A DNA stretch of 64,000 nt from Portulaca oleracea (Eukaryota > Streptophyta > Magnoliopsida > Caryophyllales > Portulacaceae): positions 24,837,179-24,901,178 of the forward strand of contig CM055893.1 in NCBI GenBank assembly GCA_029582165.1. The letters are read 5' to 3'. The position numbers and the translations under genes are program-made. The first letter of the stretch is position 1. Each line of letters opens with the position of its first letter. The notes beneath the pieces were generated by a model that had not been told where the DNA came from, did no database searches, and was given only the letters and a program-made list of their open reading frames with translations. This document shows positions 56,862 to 64,000 of the stretch, in pieces.

Positions 56862-58920
56862 ATGCGTGCATCGGGTAGTACGTGTCAGAGTATGTCATTG
56901 AGTGTTCTAACTTTGAATTTCCATGCAAGCATCATTGGAGATCAACTCCGAGCCCGCATTCGAGATCCGCGAACTGGTCGTTTGATCCTGAACCCACACT
57001 ACGATCCATCTGCAACTAGCGACATCACCATGTCTGGAGAGCAATTCCAAGAGATCCCGGTCCAAAGCACTGAAGCTAACATCACGAAGCATTTGGACGA
57101 GCTCTACACCAAGATGCAGGGTCTGGTCTTCGCTAATTCCCTAGAGAAGGAACAGAAGTTGGGCAAAAGGCTGAATGAACAACAACAGGTGATGGATGGC
57201 ATGCTGCAAGCCATCACTAAGATCAACACCAAGTTAGGGTTGAATGCTGAAGAAGATGATGAAGAAATGCATGGATATGAATCTGATCCTGAAATCATCA
57301 AGATATCCCCAGATTCTGCAGGAACGGGGATATCTAAGGCTAAGGTTAACACGCCTGAAAAGTCTACAAGGGATCCCGCTGTTAAAGTTCTTAAGCAGAA
57401 GTTAGAAAGCCTCATCAAGGCAATGAGCTCTGTTCCGGCTTTTGCTGACAAGTACTTAGAGGTTCTATACTTGTTCAGCCAACTTTGAAGATAGCTGACA
57501 AAGTTGAAGTGTCGAATATTAGGTTCAAACCTTCTGAGAACCCTATTCATCATGTGGAGGAGTTCATGAGGTTGGCACCCTTAAATCGAATTGATGCTGA
57601 CCTATACTCTATTGTATTCCCATCCACCCTAGATAGAGAAGCGAAAGTATGGTATCACGCTCTGTCACCCCAAATCAAAGCCAACTGGACTGAATTGTTC
57701 AAGGCTTTCATCCACCACTACACACGCATCCAGAAGAAACAAGCTACAGTGGATGATCTAACCACCATGAAGCAGCGGGATGATGAGTCATTTATGGATT
57801 ACTTTGAGAGGTGGCATATGAAATTGTCCCACATCAACGAGATAATTCCTCTTCGTCTACAGTTATCTACCTTTAAGCAAGGAATCAAGAGCAGCCTATC
57901 CAAGCACTTGGGGTATCATGTCATCAAAGATTTTGATTACTTGAAGGACATCTGTGTCCAATTAGAAGCCATGCACAATGAGACTTATACACTATTGGAC
58001 GTTCCTTACTCTCAGGCTCTCGACAGGAGGGCTACTAGTGCAACGAGATAATTCCTTACTACGCCTGGATGGAAATGGTCCAGCTCCAACAGGAGGGCTA
58101 CTAGTGCAGTTAGCCACCCTCCTAAAATCATGGAGACTAACTCTATCCAGCGCAAGGGGCCTTACGTACCAAAATATGAGACTTATACACTATTGGACGT
58201 TCCTTACTCTCAGGCTCTCGACCGTCTAGTTAAGAAGGGTATTTTAGTTTTGCCCTTACCGAAGGAAGAGCCAGAAATCAAGGGCAAAAATTGGGACGCC
58301 AACCAATTTTGTCGCTATCACCGTTGCCGAGGCCATGACACTGAGAAATGTTGGACTCTAAGGAACAAGATATAAGATATGATAAGGGCCGGGACGCTAA
58401 CAATGCCGAAAGCCGCTAATCAAAGTAATCCTAAGCCAGAGCATGCAAATGCTATTTTATGTGGGGATTTCAGCTTCGACCCCTCTGCTTTGATTGTAGA
58501 AATGGGGCAACCTATCCCCGAGATAGTTGGGTTCCCTGAAGGTCTATTCATCCATGGTATTTGGGATAGAGATGAGGATGATGAGCACGAGCATTCTGAG
58601 ACAGAATGGATGGAGAAAGACGAACCAGATGACGTAGCATTCCTTACTCGGTTTGGCCGTCACAACAATAACAGGAATACCACCATCCCAGTGGCCATTC
58701 CTAACCCTATACCAACAACTGGTTATGACAATCAGACCTCTCCTGAAGACCCTCTTCTTTCTCAACTCAAAAAGACTAGGGCTGAGGTCACCATATGGCA
58801 ATTCATATGCACTTCACATGCTCATAGGAAGAAGATGTTGGATGCCCTTATAGCACTCACGGTATCACCTACAACAACTCCTGAAACTTTGGTTGCTCAT
58901 GTGGCTATCCAGCAAGAGAT
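56862..58920 (+). pseudogene. gag of element 2
   Basis: Frames 56862-57488, 57485-58051, 58130-58375 and 58379-58920 together span the same protein as element 1 gag: SIIGDQLRARIRDPRTG, MSGEQFQEIPVQ (possible true start at 57030), EKEQKLGKRLNEQQQ, NWTELFKAFIHHYTRIQKKQ, SFMDYFERWHMKLSHINE, FCRYHRCRGHDTEKCWTLRN. Lesions: a frameshift near 57480, a composite insertion at 57980-58177 copied from just downstream, and a stop at 58376. The Trp in NWTELF is kept where element 1 has a stop. Confidence 0.85.
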
Positions 58921-59519
58921 GATCACCTTTGGGATTGAAGATCTACCTCAGGGAGGGGTATCTCACAACAAAGCCCTATACCTCACGGTGCAATGTTCCA
59001 ACAAAACTATCCCACTGGTTTTGGTGGACAACGGTTCGGCTGTAAACGGGTGCCCTTGGAGGACGGCACAGAAATTGGGAGTACAACAACAACACTTGGC
59101 TCAAAATGGTGTACAACTCAAGGCTTATGACAATTCACCCTGGAAGTCTGTCGGATCTGTGGTGTTGCCCATTACTACCAGTAGCGTCACTCAGAATGTG
59201 GAGTTCGTGGTACTAGAGATTCCGGCCTCTTTTAATTTGCTACTAGGGAGGCCAAGTGATCACTATCTCAAGAGAATCTATCAATGTTGTTTTCACTCCT
59301 AAACAATCAACTCTTAAGGTGGAGCACAACTCGATGGACGAAGAACTCCATAATTTTGAGCTCGTGGCAATGATGAGCAAGGATGAAGCACCTTTTGACT
59401 TCGATCCCTACTCAAATCTCAAGGTACATGATATGCTCAAGAAACAAGGATATTTCCCTAGAATGCCACTAGGGAGGAATCCGAAGAATAAAATCCCCTC
59501 CTGTATTCAAGACCTTTAA
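58921..59519 (+). pseudogene. Aspartic protease domain of element 2
   Basis: MITFGIEDLPQGGVSHNKAL opens the domain, the active site is VLVDNGSAVNGCP, and FNLLLGRP is the end motif. Directly after GRP about 70 bases present in element 1 are deleted, which shifts the frame (end at 59302; continuation in the frame 59256-59519, MPLGRNPKNKIP). The active site is intact here, unlike element 1. Processes the polyprotein in a functional element. Confidence 0.8.
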
Positions 59520-60247
59520 GAAAAAGGGAAGATTTGGCTTAGGGTATAAACCAACCGAGAAGGAGGTCAGGTTCGCTAAAATGGCCATCGTTGAACAGAA
59601 GAGAATGGACAATCCTCCCACTTTATTCCAGATGAAGTCCTATGCACTCACTCTGAATGGACAGTTTGTTAGGAAAGGTGATGACTTCCCCTACTATGGG
59701 TTTTCTTGAGCCATTCTATCTGAAGAACAAAGGAGTTCAAGTCGTTGGATTAGAAGTCTTCAACGATTGCTCCATTAATATGGCTACTGTCTTTGTTCCC
59801 GCTCGGGACAAACAACCTCCATTGGAATGGACTCATCTTGCTAGGAGTAACATTTTTGGCATGTTGTTTGGACAAGAAGCTATCCCGGAGAAGTCTGAAG
59901 TTGATGTTGTTGTCGCTGTGTTGTCTAACCCAAGTTTTGATCCAAGTCTCATGATTGCTGAAGACGGAGGAGTTAAGGCTGTCTCGTGGGTCAACGCTGA
60001 TGAGAATAATTTTGCTTTATTTGTAGGAGAGTATGTTCCTAAGGACATAGAGTCAGGTTTTAATGGTTTAGAGTTAAGTGAGTCTGGTCTTGAGTCTGCT
60101 GGCAATGTATTCCTTTCTGCATTTAATAAGATGAACCTTTCTGCTTAATCTGATTCTTCTTTCCCCTCTTCCCTGAGCTGTTGCGCCAATAATAATCTGG
60201 AATTTAATAAACCCTTAAAAGAATTTTCTAATGAACATGAGCATAAA
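59520..60247 (+). pseudogene. Protease-RT spacer of element 2
   Basis: Readable in pieces: GLGYKPTEKEV after a frame change at about 59515, then 59657-60148 with FLEPFYLKNKGVQVVG, TVFVPARDKQPPLEWTHLAR, IFGMLFGQEAIPEKSEVD and SNPSFDPSLMIAED, ending in a stop at 60146. Here the ARDKQPP junction is open, where element 1 has a stop. Confidence 0.65.
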
Positions 60248-61330
60248 ATGGCGGTGTTGGAAGACACCATCACCATAGATGTGGGCACAGAAGAACAACC
60301 TCGGGAATTGAAGTTAGGTAGCTCGCTCACAGCAGAAGAACGGGTAGCATTCACGGAGCTTCTCAAGGAATTTGTGGATGTATTCGCATGGTCCTATGAG
60401 GACATGCCTGGGATTGACAGGGAAATTGCGGAACATACTATACCTTTGCTTCCTAAGGCGAAGCCGGTTCGACAAAAGGCTAGAAGGATCAAGCCTGAAT
60501 GGGCCAAGAAGATCGAGGAAGAGGTGATCAAGCAACTTAACGCTATGTTCATCAAAGCAGTCCAATACCCCGAGTGGATTGCTAACATTGTCCCAGTACC
60601 CAAGAAAGATGGGAAGGTGCGCACGTGCGTAGATTTTTGAGACCTCAACAAAGCCAGTCCCAAGGATAGTTTCCCATTACCACATATCGACGTATTAGTG
60701 GATAACACTTGCGGACATGAGCTACTATCCTTTATGGATGCAGGTTATAACCAAATCAAAATGGCGGAAGAAGACATGGAGAAAACCTCATTCACTACAC
60801 CATGGGGAACATACTGTTATGTGGTTATGCCTTTTGGTCTCAAAAATGCTGGGGAAACATACCAACGGACGACCAACACCCTACTTCATGATATGATGCA
60901 TATAGAGGTAGAGGTTTATGTGGATGACATGATCGTAAAGTCCAAAACAAGGGAAGGGCACATTCCTAACCTTCACAAGTTTTTCCTCCGACTTCGCAGA
61001 TACAAAATGCGGCTCAACCCAGCAAAGTGCACCGTCGGTGTCACCTCTGGAAGCTGCTAGGCTATGTGGTTAGCCAACGAGGCATTGAAGTTGACCCTTC
61101 GAAGATAAAGGCTATCCAAGAGTTGCAGCCACCTAGGACAGAAAAAGAGATAAGGGGTTTCCTAGGACGAGTCCAATATATCAGCAGGTTCATCTCAAAG
61201 CTCACCATGATGTATGAACCTTTGTTCAAGAAACTAAAGAAAGGAAGAAAAATAGAATGGGACGATCAAGTTCAAGCGGCCTTCGACAAAATCAAGGAAT
61301 ATTTGCAACATCCTCTAGTCCTCATGCTGC
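60248..61330 (+). pseudogene. Reverse transcriptase domain of element 2
   Basis: The first frame (60248-60640) has EWAKKIEEEVIKQL and VPVPKKDGKVRTCVDF, stopping at a TGA where element 1 continues with R-D-P-N. 60698-61060 has FMDAGYNQIKM (two residues, GY, deleted relative to element 1), FTTPWGTYCYVVMPFGLKN and the catalytic VYVDDMIVKSK. A short deletion after VTSG moves the frame to 61027-61437 with LLGYVVSQRGIEVDPSKI and GFLGRVQYISRFI. RT would be inactive as read. Confidence 0.88.
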
Positions 61331-61734
61331 CAGTACCAGATGAGCCTCTACTCCTTTACCTTACCGTGACTAGCTCTGCAATGGGGGCTATGCTAGCTCA
61401 GAAGGTTAAAGGTCAAGAAAGCGCCATCTACTACTAGAGCAAGAAATTCTTGGACTACGAAAGTCGATATGCAGACATAGAGAAAATGGCTCTTGCGCTA
61501 GTATGGGCCACCAAGAAGTTAAGACATTACATGCTTTCACATACTGTACATGTCATAGCTGAGAATAATCCCATTAAGTTTATCATGGAACAACATACCA
61601 TCAACAACCGCATTGCTCGATGGGTGGTCATGCTTTCAGAGTTCAGTCTCCTATACTTGCCTCAGAAGTCCATCAAGGGACGAGTTGTTTCAGATTTCCT
61701 GGCTACTTCACCATCACAGGAACCCCCAAGCACT
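61331..61734 (+). pseudogene. Gypsy RNase H domain of element 2
   Basis: LYLTVTSSAMGAMLAQKVKG, SAIYY, a stop at 61435-61437 (element 1 has Leu), SKKFLDYESRYADIEKMALA, ATKKLRHYMLSHTVHVI, INNRIARWVVMLSEF, ending SIKGRVVSDFLATS. The join to the second RNase H is open in this copy, while element 1 has a stop there. Confidence 0.83.
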
Positions 61735-62207
61735 CACTTGGAATTCCTAGATGAGGATGTATTTTTCACTGACGAAATAACATGGGAAATGTATTTCGAC
61801 GGAGCTTCTAACCAAATGGGCTGCGGAGTGGGAGTTTTATTGATTTCTCCAAAAGGGGCACATGTCCCTGTATCAGTGAAGTTGGACTTTGATGCTACTA
61901 ACAATGCTGCAAAATATGAAGCATGTATCCAGGGTTTCCAAGCCGCCTTGGCTTTAGGCATACGCCATGTAAAAGTCTTTGGGGATTCTAGGCTCATCAT
62001 TAATCAGGCTTAAAATACATGGAAGGTCCGAAATGAATGTCTCATGGCCTATCAACAGAAGCTCTCGGGACTTGCTGCCCAATTTGAGCAAATCAGTTTC
62101 AAGTACCTCTCTAGGGATCACAATGAGTTAGCTGACGCCTTAGCCAAGTTGTCTTTGATGATATCCATACCATCAGGCACGCTTCAATTGCCAGTAGTAG
62201 TGGAAAA
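61735..62207 (+). pseudogene. Archaeal-type second RNase H of element 2
   Basis: WEMYFDGASNQMGCGVGVLL, ATNNAAKYEACIQGFQAALA (the catalytic Glu of A-E-Y-E-A is changed to Lys here; the next E remains), VFGDSRLIINQA followed by a stop at 62011, then MAYQQKLSGLAAQFEQISF and DHNELADALAKLS. The element homology ends at TLQLPVVVE (62207). Known Tat-lineage hallmark. Confidence 0.83.
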
Positions 62208-62513
62208 ACGTGAAACAAAAAAAAAGAAGCAAAAAGAAAAAAACTGTTGGCCCAAATAAGCCGGCCCAGCAGAGCTAAAACCCGCACGGGTTTATGTTCT
62301 GCTAATGGGCCGCCCATCCAGGCCCAGTTTTTTTTTTCGGGGTTTATGGTCTAGAAAACCCGCGCAGGTTTTCACTGTTGAAGTGGGCCGTGTTCTTTTT
62401 TTTTTTTTTCCTTGGGCCGAAAATGCATAAAACCCATTCTATTTCCTTTGGGTCGGGTTTGGTCCATCTCTCAAAATGGGTCATCGTTGCGAATAAATAA
62501 AGGGACATCGTGC
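62208..62513 (+). other. 3' non-coding fragment with palindromes before a new LTR
   Basis: An A/G-rich patch, then two GC palindromes (about 62278 and 62355). The first has outer arms GGCCC.GCAGA / TCTGC..GGGCC. Ends GAATAAATAAAGGGACATCG, a possible polypurine tract, right before TGTAGACATCGG. Comparable to 2560-2860, the 3' region of element 1 read in element orientation. Confidence 0.5.
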
Positions 62514-64000
62514 TGTAGACATCGGAATTTGTACCGGTATAAACCCGACTCATAAAAAATATACAAGACAGATGGGCCAAGTGAAACGTGTCATTGGGCC
62601 CAAAAGATCAATAAACCGAACCCAAAGAAAATAAATCAAGCTGGGAATAATTATTAAAACCCACAGGGGTTTTATTTTTATTTACAAGCCCGCAACAGAA
62701 GCAGGCCCGTCACGCGTCCCCGGCCCAGAGAGGATAAAACCCACCTAGGGTTTGATCAGGCCCAGAAAAAATCAAACCCCGTCTAGGCTTTGGGCGGAGC
62801 AGCGAACGACGCCGTTCAGCGCCACGTCACGGATCCGCGTGATGAAATTATCAAAGCCCGCCTAGGCTTTGGTGATTCTGGCGCCAAAAAAATATGAACG
62901 ATCTGCATGCATGCAATCCCTTGAGTTTTGCCCACGTGTTTGACCTCCCTTGACCACCCCAAAACCCGCCTAGGCTTTGGCCTCTGATGGCATGATTTTT
63001 GGGGTATGTCCCCCACCTTTTCCCTCCAAAATCCATACTTCCTCACCTATAAATACCCCCTCCATTCCACCTTCATGGGACCAACAATCATCATCTACTA
63101 TCACTTACACTACTCTCGTTTTCACCATACTTCCACTCTCAACTTCTCTTCATAATTCCATGTTTCTATTACCACCATAATCATATTCTTCAAAACCATA
63201 TAACCATCCATACACCAATTTTCCTAAACCATCCACATTTCTCATCCGGGTTTCAAATCAAGGGGCAACTCAAGGGATCAAATTCGTCGTCACTACACCT
63301 TAAGCAAGGTTCGTTTTTTTGATTTAAATTATTGTATTTAATCATGTAATCCTTCATTTAATTCCGTGCTTGTACATATTTTGTAAAATAAAACCGCATT
63401 TGTTTTATATTGCATGATTTGAATAATAAATTCCAAGAAATTAATCAAACTTGTCCCCGCTCTTTTTTTTTTCAATGTTGATTTTAGTAGAGTCTGTTTT
63501 ATAACAGGTGGATTCGAGACTTCTTATAACTCTCGAATTCGTAACCTTACCCCCGAATCTAGAAATCGGGTTTTGTAGACCGGAGTCTTTCTTTTATTTT
63601 TTGGATTGTCGATTTCCTTAAATCGGCTGGCGACTCTTTAAACAATTTTATAAATTCGTGTAATTATTTAAAGTATTCGACTTCTTACACAAAATTAATT
63701 TAAGAAAATAATTTAATTTTTGTCCAATGATAATGATAGGCTTCGTCCAAGGAGAAAAGGGTCAAAAATTAGTAAATCCTAGGCGGGTTTTACTAATTTC
63801 TACCCATTATCTCCCTGGGCCTAGAAGCGAGAGGTCCGGCCCAGGACTCACCAAAGCCTAGGCGGGTTTTGACGAAGTTCTGGCGGCCCGCTCGCTTCTT
63901 GGGCCCTGATTTATCAATTGGCCGGAATTAAGTTGTATAAGATTATTTTTGTGTAATTTTGGATAATTTAAATAATAAAAACGAGTTTGTAAATAAATAA
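62514..64000 (+). repeat. LTR of a third Tat subfamily (runs off the window)
   Basis: Starts TGTAGACATCGGAATTTGT and parallels the element 2 LTR throughout in order: U3 palindromes (62655, 62733, 62775, 62848, 62960; here with CCTAGG centres), TATA near 63048, G-poor leader, and U5 with TGTAGACCGGAGTC and two hairpins (63751-63906). The sequence is strongly diverged, so it is not a simple partner of the LTR at 54021. The end lies beyond base 64000. Confidence 0.75.
63751..63906 (+). repeat. Two adjacent U5 hairpins of the third subfamily
   Basis: Hairpin 1 (63751-63814): GGAGA/TCTCC, GGGT/ACCC, AAATTAGTAAA/TTTACTAATTT. Hairpin 2 (63817-63906): GGGCC/GGGCCC, AGAAGCGAG/CTCGCTTCT and a tip AAAGCCTAGGCGGGTTTT. 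Arms differ from elements 1 and 2 but pairing is kept. Confidence 0.7.

Larger units (their letters stand above)
54021..62207 (+). mobile_element. Tat/Ogre-lineage Ty3/gypsy element 2 (integrase lost)
   Basis: Plus-strand sibling of element 1: LTR 54021-55581, primer site, leader, gag, protease, RT, RNase H and archaeal-type RNase H in order. Homology to element 1 stops at about 62207, just after the second RNase H; integrase and antisense genes are missing. Several stops and small deletions disrupt the polyprotein. Inserted in the AT array of LTR-R. Confidence 0.85.

Overview
This is nuclear DNA from a flowering plant, probably a dicot. It holds one ordinary intron-containing gene (an ABHD17-type alpha/beta hydrolase) in a dense nest of LTR retrotransposons. 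There are no bacterial-type operons, CRISPR arrays or recognisable tRNA/rRNA genes. The element types are Tat/Ogre-like Ty3/gypsy (tRNA-Arg-type primer site, two RNase H domains, antisense extra genes), Athila-like (tRNA-Asp-type primer site) and Tekay/Del-like chromovirus (tRNA-iMet-type primer site). These types and the splice signals point to a plant.

Layout. 1-13810: a Tat-lineage element read on the minus strand. Its 5' LTR (12430-13810) is truncated. A repeat-built leader is followed by gag, protease, RT, RNase H, a second archaeal-type RNase H and integrase, all broken by stops and frameshifts. Beyond pol lie two plus-strand (antisense) decayed genes related to the plant mobile domain/DUF7745 families. 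13811-20635: host DNA with the hydrolase gene on the minus strand (five exons, 19049 to 15260). 20636-54020: remains of a minus-strand Tekay-like complex with three LTR copies (20636, 46686, 52092) and two gag regions. Into it went an Athila-like element (21453-29129) and a large, nearly non-coding Tat derivative (29131-45659), which itself carries a solo LTR with target duplication and another LTR-like block. 54021-62207: a plus-strand sibling of the first Tat element, inserted in the rightmost Tekay LTR and missing integrase. 62208-64000: a 3' non-coding fragment and the LTR of a third, diverged Tat subfamily that runs off the window.

Relations. The two Tat gag-pol copies are close relatives, so each shows where the other is damaged; neither can be functional as read. 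The Tekay LTR copies serve as empty sites for each other's insertions and give the order of nesting: Tekay complex first, then the Athila and Tat insertions, then deletions, including a direct Athila-LTR/Tat-LTR fusion at 29129/29131.

Most interesting signals. (1) Two adjacent hairpins in U5 of all three complete-enough Tat LTRs, tipped by a GC palindrome, with arms that change together between subfamilies. (2) About twenty copies of the same GC palindrome in U3, U5, the 3' non-coding region and one putative intron. (3) A stretch of 259 bases without a single G around and downstream of the TATA box of one LTR, with strongly G-poor counterparts in the others. (4) Antisense genes with their own TATA box. 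(5) Hairpin repeats with covarying stems inside the large non-coding Tat element.
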